DNA from: an uncultured Lachnospiraceae bacterium
GTDB lineage: Bacteria; Bacillota; Clostridia; Lachnospirales; Lachnospiraceae
Reading direction: 5' to 3'
Assembly: GCA_910579395.1 (NCBI GenBank)
Contig: CAJTUC010000009.1
Coordinates: forward strand, 1-64,000
Length of the DNA stretch: 64,000 bases
The notes beneath the pieces were generated by a model. The model ran no database searches. It was not told where the DNA came from and was given only the letters and a program-made list of their open reading frames with translations. The position numbers and the translations under genes are program-made. Positions 7,079 through 16,061 of the stretch are shown piece after piece. Within the stretch, counting starts at the first letter, position 1. Each line of letters begins with the position of its first letter.

Positions 7079-9001
7079 ATGGCAAAAGAAAACAAGTACG
7101 ACGCGTCCAGTATTACCGTACTGGAGGGACTGGAGGCTGTCAGAGTCAGACCGGGTATGTATATCGGGAGCGTTTCGACGAAGGGTCTGAACCATTTGAT
7201 CTATGAAATCGTTGATAATGCGGTGGATGAACATCTTGCCGGATATTGTAATACGATTTATGTAACGCTGGAAGCTGATGGTTCTGCCACCATAGAGGAT
7301 GACGGCAGGGGCATTCCGGTGGGGATGCACGAAAAAGGAATCAGTGCAGAGCGGCTTGTATTCACGACGCTTCATGCCGGCGGTAAATTCGATAACGAAG
7401 CTTATAAAACGAGCGGTGGTCTGCACGGGGTTGGCTCCTCGGTGGTCAATGCCCTGTCTTCCTGGCTCCATGTACAGGTCAAGACGGAAGGGTTTATTTA
7501 TGAAGATAAATATGAGCGCGGCGTACCGGTCCTGGAGTTGAAGAATGGTCTTTTGCCGGTCATCGGCAAGACGAAGGAGACAGGAACCAGGATTACCTTT
7601 TTACCGGATGATACGATTTTTGACAAGACGAGGTTCAAAGAGGATGATGTCAAGAGCCGTCTGCACGAGACCGCTTATCTGAATCCTAAGCTGACGATTG
7701 TTTTTGAGGATAAAAGAAAAGAAGAAACGGAGCATATTGAGTACCACGAGCCGGAGGGCATTATCGGTTTCATCAAGGATATGAACAAATCCAGAGAAAC
7801 AGTTCATGATGTCATCTATTTTCAGGGAGAAGCGGAAGGCATTAACGTGGAGGTCGCTTTTCAGTATGTGAACGAGTTTCATGAGAATGTGCTCGGTTTC
7901 TGCAACAATATTTACAACGCTGAAGGCGGAACGCATCTGACCGGCTTTAAGACGATGTTCACAAACGTCATCAATACTTATGCGCGAGGACTGAACATTC
8001 TAAAGGAAAAAGATATTAATTTTACGGGAGCGGATGTCCGCAACGGCATGACTGCAGTTGTTTCCATCAAACATCCGGATCCCCGCTTTGAAGGACAGAC
8101 GAAAACGAAACTGGACAATCAGGACGCGTCGAAGGTCGTCAGTAAGGTGACGGGGGACGAAATCGTCCGGTATTTTGACCGGAATCTGGAAACGCTAAAA
8201 AGTATCATCGGCTGTGCGGAGAAGGCGGCGAAAATACGGAAAGCAGAAGAGAAGGCCCGGACCAATATGTTGACAAAACAGAAGTTTTCCTTTGATTCAA
8301 ACGGAAAACTGGCAAACTGTGAGTCCAAAGACCCGTCCAAATGCGAGATTTTTATCGTGGAAGGAGATTCCGCGGGCGGTAGTGCCAAAACCGCCAGAAA
8401 TCGTATGTTTCAGGCAATCCTGCCCATCCGCGGTAAAATTTTGAATGTAGAAAAGGCGAGTATTGATAAGATTCTTGCCAATGCGGAAATCAAGACGATG
8501 ATCAATGCTTTCGGCTGTGGCTTTTCGGAAGGCTACGGAAACGATTTTGACATTTCCAAACTGCGCTATGACAAGATCATTATCATGGCCGATGCGGATG
8601 TGGACGGCGCGCATATTTCCAATCTGCTGCTCACCTTGTTCTATCGCTTTATGCCGGAGCTGATTTTTGAGGGGCATGTCTACATCGCGATGCCGCCGCT
8701 CTATAAAGCGATGCCGTCGAAAGGCAAAGAAGAGTATCTGTATGATGATAAAGCTCTTGAAAAATACCGGAAGCGGCACAAAGGGCCTTTTACCTTACAG
8801 CGTTATAAAGGTCTGGGAGAGATGGATGCAGAGCAGCTTTGGGAAACGACGCTCGACCCGGAGACGCGGCTTTTGAAGCTTGTGGAAATCGAAGATGCAC
8901 GTATGGCTTCCGAAGTGACGGAAATGCTCATGGGAACGGAAGTGCCGCCGCGTAAGGAGTTTATTTATCGTCATGCAAAAGAGGCGGAGTTAGATGTCTG
9001 A
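7079..9001 (+). CDS. parE: DNA topoisomerase IV subunit B (type IIA topoisomerase, ParE/GyrB family)
   Basis: A 640-residue ATPase subunit. GHKL ATPase motifs are present: EIVDNAVDEH (about 40), IEDDGRGIPV (about 78) and GGLHGVGSSVVNAL (about 113). The TOPRIM domain shows EGDSAGGSAK and DADVDGAHI. The C-terminus has the standard RYKGLGEM and ends without an insert. Together with the A subunit at 9607 it should form an A2B2 enzyme that resolves linked chromosomes using ATP. I call it ParE because the partner lacks the GyrA-box; GyrB cannot be excluded from sequence reading alone. The next gene overlaps its stop by eight bases. Confidence 0.88.
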   Translation: MAKENKYDASSITVLEGLEAVRVRPGMYIGSVSTKGLNHLIYEIVDNAVDEHLAGYCNTIYVTLEADGSATIEDDGRGIPVGMHEKGISAERLVFTTLHAGGKFDNEAYKTSGGLHGVGSSVVNALSSWLHVQVKTEGFIYEDKYERGVPVLELKNGLLPVIGKTKETGTRITFLPDDTIFDKTRFKEDDVKSRLHETAYLNPKLTIVFEDKRKEETEHIEYHEPEGIIGFIKDMNKSRETVHDVIYFQGEAEGINVEVAFQYVNEFHENVLGFCNNIYNAEGGTHLTGFKTMFTNVINTYARGLNILKEKDINFTGADVRNGMTAVVSIKHPDPRFEGQTKTKLDNQDASKVVSKVTGDEIVRYFDRNLETLKSIIGCAEKAAKIRKAEEKARTNMLTKQKFSFDSNGKLANCESKDPSKCEIFIVEGDSAGGSAKTARNRMFQAILPIRGKILNVEKASIDKILANAEIKTMINAFGCGFSEGYGNDFDISKLRYDKIIIMADADVDGAHISNLLLTLFYRFMPELIFEGHVYIAMPPLYKAMPSKGKEEYLYDDKALEKYRKRHKGPFTLQRYKGLGEMDAEQLWETTLDPETRLLKLVEIEDARMASEVTEMLMGTEVPPRKEFIYRHAKEAELDV

Positions 9002-9503
9002 TGGAAGAGGAAACCGTGGAAGAAAGCCCAATAAATGGATTTTCCCGATTATTTGTGTTGGAATCTCCCCTGTACTGGGTATTTTCGTGGATATATGTAT
9101 CTTATTTCCACCCCGTGCGGATGCGCATGGACATGGGATACCGGTTTGTTCCATTCTTTTTCCGTTACTTGCGTCATTTGCTGCTGTTGTCATATATCTT
9201 GTGATGGCGGCTAATGCAGCATGGAAAGCGGTATCATCACGGGGAAAGCATTATGAATATATCAAATCATTCTGGAAATACAGTGATGCAGATGAACCTG
9301 TGCTGACGCTTCATGAGATCGATCTGAATGCAGGCAGGAATGGCATGCGGTGTATAGAAATTTATAAAGACGGACATGCGGAGTGTTTGGAGAATAAAGG
9401 CGTGTATGCACCGGTTCCGACGGTTGAATCCATTAATGTTCTGCCGAATTATACGGCTTATATCATAATGAAACAGGAGTTTGAAGAGATATGGAACCGA
9501 TGA
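8994..9503 (+). CDS. Small membrane protein with a DUF6881-like tail, inside the parE-parC operon
   Basis: A 169-residue protein whose ATG lies within the last codons of parE, with GAGGCGGAG upstream, so it is translated with parE. Two hydrophobic helices occupy about 14-34 and 48-71. The rest is cytoplasmic and reads DADEPVLTLHEIDLNAGRNGMRCIEIYKDGHAE and ends QEFEEIW, closely resembling the DUF6881 pattern (DEP, KVEIYxDG, EEFEEIW). DUF6881 proteins are often found among polymorphic-toxin immunity candidates, but no toxin gene is nearby. Its place between two topoisomerase genes is unusual. Confidence 0.75.
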   Translation: MSDGRGNRGRKPNKWIFPIICVGISPVLGIFVDICILFPPRADAHGHGIPVCSILFPLLASFAAVVIYLVMAANAAWKAVSSRGKHYEYIKSFWKYSDADEPVLTLHEIDLNAGRNGMRCIEIYKDGHAECLENKGVYAPVPTVESINVLPNYTAYIIMKQEFEEIWNR

Positions 9504-9522
9504 AGTTATAAGAGGAAGTAAT

Positions 9523-9606
9523 GATTGAAAAATCAGCGATTTTAAATTGCGGATTTGTGTCTTACAGTCACAAATGCCGCAGATTGAGTAAGAATAGAGG
9601 ATTACT
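9523..9606 (+). repeat. Type 1 hairpin leader element in front of parC
   Basis: A degenerate hairpin 1 pairs AAAATC with GATTTT (9523-9548). Hairpin 2 (9550-9581) is strong: GCGGATTTGTG pairs with CACAAATGCCGC. The tail AGATTGAGTAAGAATAGAGG supplies AGAGGA six bases before ATG 9607. A 35-codon open frame (9521-9628) runs through the element. Confidence 0.5.
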
Positions 9607-11847
9607 ATGGACGATAACAGAATTATAAAAACCGAATATTCTGAGGTCATGCAGAAATCTTTTATCGATTATGCGATGAGCGTTATTATTGCCAGAGCGC
9701 TTCCGGATGTGCGGGATGGTCTCAAGCCCGTGCAGAGAAGAACGCTTTATGATATGTATGAACTCGGTATTCGCTACGACAGACCGTACCGTAAATCGGC
9801 GCGTATCGTTGGCGATACGATGGGTAAATATCATCCGCATGGCGACAGTTCCATCTATGAGGCGCTCGTTGTTATGACGCAGGATTTTAAGAAAGGACTC
9901 CCGCTCATCGATGGACACGGCAACTTCGGCAATATCGAAGGAGACGGAGCGGCGGCCATGCGTTATACGGAAGCCCGGCTGGAAAAGATCACGCAGGAAG
10001 CGTTTCTTGCCGATCTGGACAAAGATGTGGTTGATTTTATGCCCAATTTCGATGAAACGGAAAAAGAGCCGAGCGTCCTTCCCGTTAAGATACCGAATCT
10101 TTTGATCAATGGTTCGGAAGGCATCGCGGTCGGTATGGCGACCAATATTCCGCCGCACAATCTGGCGGAGGTCATCAACGCGACGAAAGCCTATATGCAG
10201 GATGAAAATATTACAACAAGGGAACTGATGCGTTATGTCAAAGGGCCGGATTTCCCAACGGGCGGTATCGTTATTAATCAGGATGAACTTCTGAATATTT
10301 ATGAGACCGGAACAGGTAAGATCAGAATCCGAGGCAAGGTTGAGGTAGAGAAAGCGAAGGGCGGGCGCATCAATCTTGTCATTACGGAGATTCCCTATAC
10401 GATGATCGGCTCTTATATCGGAAAATTCTTAATGGATGTGGCATCGCTCGCGGAAACGAAGAAAACACAGGACATTGTTGATATCACCAATCAGTCATCC
10501 AAAGAGGGTATCCGTATCGTCATCGAACTGCGGAAAGACGCCGATGTGGAGAATTTTAAAAACCTGCTCTATAAGAAAACGAAGCTAGAAGATACGTTCG
10601 GCGTGAATATGTTGGCCATTGCGGACGGAAAGCCGGAGACGATGGGATTAAAGCAGATCATCAAGGCCAGTGTGGATTTCCAGTATGAAGTCGCTACAAG
10701 GAAATATAAGAATCTGTTGGAAAAGGAACTGGAGAAAAAGGAAGTTCAGGAAGGTCTCATCAAGGCATGTAACGTCATTGACCTGATCATCGAAATCCTG
10801 CGGGGGTCCAAAGACAGAGCGATGGCGAAGGCCTGCCTGGTAGAGGGCAAGGTAGACGGCATCAAGTTCCGGTCTAAAGAATCGAAGATTATGGCGGCGC
10901 AGCTCATGTTTTCCGAAAGACAGGCGAATGCGATTCTGGAAATGCGTCTGTATAAGCTGATCGGCCTTGAAATAGAGGCACTCATCAACGACCATGAGGA
11001 GACCATGGCGAATATTTACCGTTATGAGGATATTCTGGCGAGACGGGATTCCATGGCACAGGTCATCATCAATGAATTGGATGAAATCAAAGCGGCCTAT
11101 GCGAGACGCAGAAGAACGGAGATTACCAATGCCGAAGAGGCTGTTTATGTAGAGAAAAAGATAGAAGAGATGGACATCGTGTTCCTGATGGACCGTTTCG
11201 GTTATGCAAGGACGATTGACCTACAGACTTATGAACGAAATAAAGAATCCGTTCATGCAGAGAATAAATATGTATTTCAGTGTAAGAATACCGGAAAAAT
11301 ATGCCTGTTTACCAATACCGGCCAACTCCATACCATCAAAGCGGCCGACCTTCCTTTTGGAAAGTTCAGGGACAAAGGGGTTCCGGTGGATAACGTCAGC
11401 AATTATGAATCTGCAAGAGAAGAAATCATTTATGTGGCAAGTCAGACCGATCTGAATCTTTATCGTGTGATTTTTGCAACAAAACTTGCTATGCTGAAAG
11501 TCGTTGACGGCGGAGAGTTCGATGTGACGAAGCGGACCGTTGCCGCGACCAAGTTACAGGAGAATGACGAAGTGATCAGCGTTGTGACGCTGACGGAACA
11601 GCATCATATTGTTTTACAGTCGAAAAACGGTTATTTTCTCCGGTTTACAGTTGACGAAATTCCGGAGAAAAAGAAGGGCGCTATTGGTGTCCGCGGCATG
11701 AAACTCGGTGATGGCGACTGCCTGGAGGCTGTTCACTATACACGGCCTACGGATACTCAGGCCATCGAATATAAAGGAAAAGAAATCGAGTTAAATAAGC
11801 TGAAGTTGGGAAGCAGAGACAGCAAAGGCGTCAAAGTACGCGTATAA
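9607..11847 (+). CDS. parC: DNA topoisomerase IV subunit A (type IIA, ParC/GyrA family)
   Basis: A 746-residue breakage-reunion subunit. The opening FIDYAMSVIIARALPDVRDGLKPVQRR is diagnostic. The catalytic tyrosine is Tyr120 in AAAMRYTEARL. The quinolone-determining segment reads HGDSSIYE (78-85), with Ser81 and Glu85 at the positions of E. coli GyrA Ser83 and Asp87, so it looks unmutated. The C-terminal beta-pinwheel is short and has no QRRGGKG GyrA-box, which favours a decatenase over a gyrase. It is preceded by a hairpin element and followed 32 bases later by rsmD. Confidence 0.88.
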   Translation: MDDNRIIKTEYSEVMQKSFIDYAMSVIIARALPDVRDGLKPVQRRTLYDMYELGIRYDRPYRKSARIVGDTMGKYHPHGDSSIYEALVVMTQDFKKGLPLIDGHGNFGNIEGDGAAAMRYTEARLEKITQEAFLADLDKDVVDFMPNFDETEKEPSVLPVKIPNLLINGSEGIAVGMATNIPPHNLAEVINATKAYMQDENITTRELMRYVKGPDFPTGGIVINQDELLNIYETGTGKIRIRGKVEVEKAKGGRINLVITEIPYTMIGSYIGKFLMDVASLAETKKTQDIVDITNQSSKEGIRIVIELRKDADVENFKNLLYKKTKLEDTFGVNMLAIADGKPETMGLKQIIKASVDFQYEVATRKYKNLLEKELEKKEVQEGLIKACNVIDLIIEILRGSKDRAMAKACLVEGKVDGIKFRSKESKIMAAQLMFSERQANAILEMRLYKLIGLEIEALINDHEETMANIYRYEDILARRDSMAQVIINELDEIKAAYARRRRTEITNAEEAVYVEKKIEEMDIVFLMDRFGYARTIDLQTYERNKESVHAENKYVFQCKNTGKICLFTNTGQLHTIKAADLPFGKFRDKGVPVDNVSNYESAREEIIYVASQTDLNLYRVIFATKLAMLKVVDGGEFDVTKRTVAATKLQENDEVISVVTLTEQHHIVLQSKNGYFLRFTVDEIPEKKKGAIGVRGMKLGDGDCLEAVHYTRPTDTQAIEYKGKEIELNKLKLGSRDSKGVKVRV

Positions 11848-11879
11848 AAATAGGAAAACAGAAAACAAGGAGGCGGCAC

Positions 11880-12437
11880 ATGCGGGTCATCGCGGGAAAA
11901 GCTAGGAGCTTGAGATTAAAGACTCCGGAAGGACTGGAAACAAGGCCGACCACAGACAGAATTAAAGAGACACTGTTCAATATGTTACAGCCTTATCTGC
12001 CTGGTGGTATTTTCATCGATTTGTTCAGTGGAAGCGGCGGAATTGGCATTGAAGCCCTAAGCCGGGGAGCAAAACATGCCTATTTTGTGGAAAACAATAA
12101 GAATGCCATTGCCTGTATACAGGAAAATCTAAAATTTACGAAGCTGATGGAGGATGCAACGATCTTAAAGCAGGATGTGCTCAGCGCACTTTCCGGCATT
12201 CATGAAAAAGAAGCGGACGTTATTTTTATGGACCCGCCTTATGATCAGGGTTATGAAAGACAGGCGCTGGAACTTCTGGGCAGGCAGTCTTATGTGACGG
12301 TAGATACGTTGATCGTTGTGGAAGCCTTGCAGGAAACGGATTTTTCTTATGTGGAGGTGCTCGGCTTTTCCGTGACGAAAGAAAAGTGTTATAAAACAAA
12401 CAAACATGTGTTTTTGATGAAGACTGGACTTTTTTAG
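11880..12437 (+). CDS. rsmD: 16S rRNA (guanine(966)-N2)-methyltransferase RsmD
   Basis: A 185-residue Rossmann methyltransferase. It shows the family start MRVIAGKARS, the SAM-binding FIDLFSGSGGIGIEALSRGA (about 42-61) and the catalytic DPPY at about 120-123. It methylates G966 of 16S rRNA during 30S assembly. AAGGAGGCGG precedes the start. The order rsmD-coaD is conserved across Firmicutes (ylbH-coaD in Bacillus). Confidence 0.93.
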   Translation: MRVIAGKARSLRLKTPEGLETRPTTDRIKETLFNMLQPYLPGGIFIDLFSGSGGIGIEALSRGAKHAYFVENNKNAIACIQENLKFTKLMEDATILKQDVLSALSGIHEKEADVIFMDPPYDQGYERQALELLGRQSYVTVDTLIVVEALQETDFSYVEVLGFSVTKEKCYKTNKHVFLMKTGLF

Positions 12438-12496
12438 TAAAGTGATTTATGATAGATTTATATAAGAATTGTCTGGGGAAAGGCATGGTTATTAAA

Positions 12497-12985
12497 ATGA
12501 GGGCAGCAATTTATCCAGGAAGTTTCGATCCGGTCACATTCGGCCATCTTGACGTTATTAAAAGAGCAGCCGAGATTTTTGATGAATTAACGGTAAGTGT
12601 GTTGAATAATAAAGTAAAGACTCCATTGTTTTCTGTGGAAGAACGTGTTAAGATATTGGAAGAGGCGACAAAAAATATTCCGAATGTGAAAGTGGATTCT
12701 TTCAGCGGTCTTTTAATTGATTATGCAAGACGTAAAGGCGTACATGTAGCAATCCGGGGACTGCGCGCAATCACGGATTTTGAATATGAACTGCAGATAG
12801 CTCAGACGAACCGGAAGCTTTCAAACGGGGAGCTGGATACGATATTTTTGACAACGAGTCTGGAATATGCTTATCTAAGTTCCACCAGTGTCAAAGAAAT
12901 TGCCAGCTTTAACGGCGATATCTCTCAATGTGTTCCGGAATTTGTCGGGAAACTGATTTATGAAAAATATGGCTATAACAGATAG
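12497..12985 (+). CDS. coaD: Phosphopantetheine adenylyltransferase
   Basis: A 162-residue nucleotidyltransferase for the penultimate step of coenzyme A synthesis. YPGSFDPVTFGHLDVI carries the TxGH-type ATP site, and SSTSVKEIA is the second conserved block. The length from ATG 12497 fits the family (about 160). An earlier in-frame ATG at 12485 lies in the sequence GGGGAAAGGCATGGTTATT, the same tail found in the type 1 elements, so either ATG could be used; I prefer 12497 because MRAAIYPGSFDP is the usual N-terminus. Confidence 0.93.
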   Translation: MRAAIYPGSFDPVTFGHLDVIKRAAEIFDELTVSVLNNKVKTPLFSVEERVKILEEATKNIPNVKVDSFSGLLIDYARRKGVHVAIRGLRAITDFEYELQIAQTNRKLSNGELDTIFLTTSLEYAYLSSTSVKEIASFNGDISQCVPEFVGKLIYEKYGYNR

Positions 12986-12993
12986 GAGTAAAG

Positions 12994-13605
12994 ATGAGCA
13001 GCAGAATCGAACAATTAATCGATGAGATTGAGGATTATATTGATGGATGCAAATATCAGCCTCTTTCCAAGACCAATATTATTGTAAATAAAGAAGAGAT
13101 TGATGAACTTCTGCGTGAACTTCGTATGAGGACGCCGGATGAGATCAAGCGTTATCAGAAAATTATATCCAACAAAGAAGCCATTCTGAATGATGCCCGT
13201 TCCAAAGCGGAAGCTTTGATCAACGATGCGACTGTACATACCAATGAACTGATCAATGAGCATGAAATCATGCAGCAGGCTTATGCGCAGGCGAACGAGG
13301 TCGTTACGCTGGCAACGCATCAGGCACAGGAGATTCTGGACAATGCCACAATAGAGGCCAATGGCGTCCGGGCGGCCGCCGTGCAGTACTTAGACGATAT
13401 GCTGGCAAGTCTCGAGAATCTGATGACAACGACATTAAATGCCACAACTGCGCATTATGAGAGCTTTTTCAATACCATTAACGGCTATAATGAGGTCGTT
13501 AAGGCGAATCGTGCAGAACTGATGCCGCAGAGTGTGGAAAAACTGCTGAAAGAAGCAGACTACGATGATAAAGCAGAGGAATCGATTAATTTGGATTTAT
13601 TATAA
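12994..13605 (+). CDS. Coiled-coil protein of unknown function next to coaD
   Basis: A 203-residue, mostly alpha-helical protein with heptad-like repeats rich in Ala, Glu, Asn and Gln between residues 50 and 160 (SKAEALINDATVHTNELINEHEIMQQ). It resembles proteins loosely annotated as ATPase or ATP-synthase B-like, but it has no Walker motif and no membrane anchor. A DivIVA/SepIVA-like structural role in the cell envelope is possible because amidase and YlbJ-like genes follow. It begins eight bases after coaD. Confidence 0.75.
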   Translation: MSSRIEQLIDEIEDYIDGCKYQPLSKTNIIVNKEEIDELLRELRMRTPDEIKRYQKIISNKEAILNDARSKAEALINDATVHTNELINEHEIMQQAYAQANEVVTLATHQAQEILDNATIEANGVRAAAVQYLDDMLASLENLMTTTLNATTAHYESFFNTINGYNEVVKANRAELMPQSVEKLLKEADYDDKAEESINLDLL

Positions 13606-13627
13606 GGAGAGTATTACGATAAAGCGC

Positions 13628-15088
13628 ATGGCTATGATTGTTATGATTCAAAAGTTCACAATAAGCTGGTTTCACAGGGAAGCCGGCTTATTCTTTTTCA
13701 TAAGAGGAATTATTTTCCTGTTGGCATTGGCCGGATTTGGGTACCTTATGGGAAATATGGCGTTCGTTTCTTATGCGAGTGAATCTAAGACTTCTCCGGA
13801 TACACCGGACGAAACAGGTTCTGCAGGCGAGGATGCCGGCGTTGGGAATGATAATGATACAGCACCGGATGCGGCAGATGATTCCGTCATTATCGTGATA
13901 GATCCCGGCCACGGCGGAGAAAATCTGGGAGCGGAGTACGAGGATTATACGGAAAAAGAGATGACACTCATTGTCGCAGAAGCGATGAAGGAAGAATTGG
14001 AACAGTATGAGGGCATTACCGTTTATTTGACGAGAACGGGAGATGAAGATCTGTCGCTGGAAGAAAGATGTGAATATGCGGCGAGCGTCAATGCGGATTT
14101 CCTTTTCTGCCTGCATTTTAATATGTCCGAATATCATACGCTGTTCGGTGCAGAAACGTGGATTTCGGCTTTTGGGGAACAGTACAGCAGAGGATATGCT
14201 TTTGCGGATATTGAAATCGGACTGCTTCAGGAGATGGGGCTGTATTCCCGCGGCATCAAGACGAGGCTGAATGACAAAGGAGAAGATTACTATGGCATTA
14301 TCCGCCATTCCACAGAGCGGAATATGCCCTGCGTGCTGATCGAACATTGTCATCTCGATCAGGAAAACGACCAGCCTTTTTATGACAATCAGGAAAAGCT
14401 GGAAGCTTTCGGCAGACTGGATGCGGAAGCAGTTGCCAGATATTATGGGCTGCGTTCAGAAAGTCTTGGAAAGGATTTCAGCGATTATCAGAATATTTCG
14501 GTGCCTGTGCCGACCCAGACGATGAAACCGGACTCAACGGAACCGGATATCTGCATGGTCGAACTGGTGAATCAAAATATGGAAAACGGTGAAGTGACCG
14601 TCAGTGTCTCGGCGGCGGACTATGACAGTGGTATGCTCTATTATACATACAGCTATAATGGCGGAATGACTTTCTCGGAATTACAGAGGTGGCCGGATAA
14701 ATCCAGGGATACTTTTGAATTTACGCTGACGGTGCCTTCCGGCATGGTACCGCAGATAATTATCAACGCTTATAATGGCTATGACTTATATACAACGAGC
14801 AATACATTGAGCCTTCCGTCAATGAATTACGAAACGGAACTGGCCGAAGATGCAGAAGAGCCAAGAGAACCGGACGAGGCAGTGGAAAGCGCCTCCGGCA
14901 GTGTGCTTTCCGAAAAAAACAATAAAACGGCCGAAGACGAAAGCGGACAGAAAGAACCTCAGCCAATGACGATGGGCTATTTCCTGCAAATATGTCTGTT
15001 CTGTGCGATACTTGTTTTTGCCATGGCCTTTTCCATGATATTGATTCTCAGAGGATATAAGAGAAGGCGGCGAAGAAGGCATAGATAA
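13628..15088 (+). CDS. Membrane-bound N-acetylmuramoyl-L-alanine amidase (Amidase_3) with two anchors
   Basis: A 486-residue protein. One hydrophobic helix lies near residues 20-42. The catalytic domain is at about 75-280: zinc ligands are in IDPGHGG, in CLHFN and near LIEHCHLD. Residues 300-400 look like a beta-sandwich (YTYSYNGGMTFSELQRWPD). After an acidic linker comes a second membrane helix (LQICLFCAILVFAMAFSMILIL) and a tail of eight or more Arg/Lys. So the enzyme part is held outside between two anchors. The start is uncertain: AAGGAG is 18 bases upstream of ATG 13628. Its 3' end overlaps the convergent YlbJ-like gene by 41 bases. Confidence 0.82.
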   Translation: MAMIVMIQKFTISWFHREAGLFFFIRGIIFLLALAGFGYLMGNMAFVSYASESKTSPDTPDETGSAGEDAGVGNDNDTAPDAADDSVIIVIDPGHGGENLGAEYEDYTEKEMTLIVAEAMKEELEQYEGITVYLTRTGDEDLSLEERCEYAASVNADFLFCLHFNMSEYHTLFGAETWISAFGEQYSRGYAFADIEIGLLQEMGLYSRGIKTRLNDKGEDYYGIIRHSTERNMPCVLIEHCHLDQENDQPFYDNQEKLEAFGRLDAEAVARYYGLRSESLGKDFSDYQNISVPVPTQTMKPDSTEPDICMVELVNQNMENGEVTVSVSAADYDSGMLYYTYSYNGGMTFSELQRWPDKSRDTFEFTLTVPSGMVPQIIINAYNGYDLYTTSNTLSLPSMNYETELAEDAEEPREPDEAVESASGSVLSEKNNKTAEDESGQKEPQPMTMGYFLQICLFCAILVFAMAFSMILILRGYKRRRRRRHR

Positions 15089-16004
15089 GCGCTGTAATTG
15101 CCGTCTGGATACATTTATGCAGGAAATACTGCAAAACGGAAAGATTTGTTTCCTTTATCATACTGTACGTCTGCGCCATGCAGGAAAAACCGCCAAAGGG
15201 TAGCAGAATCAGTACCATAAAGTATCCTTCTTTTCCGACGCGGCTGATACCGCTTGTGATTTCCAACAGGCAGTTACACAGGGCTAAGAAGCCATCGGAC
15301 AGGGAGGTAAAGGGTAAGAACAGGATATTCAGAAGATTAAAGAAAACCATGTATCCGCCCAGTTTGCCGATGCCGATCAGACCGGAAACGATGGAATCGT
15401 CTATGGCAGCTAACAGAGAAGGCTGGTTCGGCTTCGTTAGGGATACAGCCTGAAAGACTGCTGTAAAATGAGGCCGCTGCCGCCGGCCCGGGCAGCCGAA
15501 AAGGTGGAGGAATGCGCCATAGCCAAGCGGCACGCCATACATAATAAGAAAAGGCAGCCGGCCGGATAAGGACAGAGTGCTCGTCACAAAGCTGAGAAAA
15601 TAAATGGGGCCGATATTGTTACAGAAGGAAAGCAGATAGGCGCCTTCTTCTTCCGACAGTTTTCCGGATTGACACAGTTCGCCGACGACCCTTGCACCCA
15701 TTGGAAAGCCGCAGAGCATCCCCATCAGGATTACATAGGAACCGTTCAGGGAGGTTCCCCAGATTTTGTGAAAAAGAGGATGGAAAAAGCGGGCGAAGCT
15801 TTCTGTCAGATTCATCCGCACCATTACGCCGGAGAGGATCATAAACGGAAGCAGGGTCGGAATCATTTTGCGCAGCCACAGGAGCAGGCCGGTATAGGCA
15901 TAATTAAGCGACCTTGCCGGATAGCGCAGAAGCAGAAAAGTCAGATAGAGGGCGAGCAGTGTAAAAAGTATCTGAAAAAAAGAATCTTTTAATTTCTGCA
16001 GCAT
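15048..16004 (-). CDS. ylbJ: YlbJ-like membrane protein (nucleoside-recognition/Gate domain)
   Basis: A 318-residue protein with about eight hydrophobic helices. The Gate-type signature is seen in CGFPMGARVVGELCQSGKLS and SFCNNIGPIYF (family: sporulation integral membrane protein YlbJ and relatives). In Bacillus ylbJ lies next to ylbH-coaD, which matches rsmD-coaD here. I chose ATG 16004, which has AAGGGCGG upstream; ATG 16037 adds eleven residues but lacks a ribosome site. Its 3' end overlaps the amidase gene on the other strand. Confidence 0.8.
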   Translation of the reverse strand: MLQKLKDSFFQILFTLLALYLTFLLLRYPARSLNYAYTGLLLWLRKMIPTLLPFMILSGVMVRMNLTESFARFFHPLFHKIWGTSLNGSYVILMGMLCGFPMGARVVGELCQSGKLSEEEGAYLLSFCNNIGPIYFLSFVTSTLSLSGRLPFLIMYGVPLGYGAFLHLFGCPGRRQRPHFTAVFQAVSLTKPNQPSLLAAIDDSIVSGLIGIGKLGGYMVFFNLLNILFLPFTSLSDGFLALCNCLLEITSGISRVGKEGYFMVLILLPFGGFSCMAQTYSMIKETNLSVLQYFLHKCIQTAITALIYAFFAAFSYIL

Positions 16005-16061
16005 GATCTGTCCGCCCTTTTTGGAGTTCTTTTTCATTATATGCTGGAAGGATGAACGGAT

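Noticed and set aside
9521..9628. A separate 35-residue gene before parC
   Set aside because: It lies entirely over a hairpin element that has stops in the same frame elsewhere, so I kept it only as an observation.
12449..12496. Longer CoaD from ATG 12449
   Set aside because: It adds 16 residues not typical of the family and lacks a ribosome site; the family N-terminus begins at 12497.
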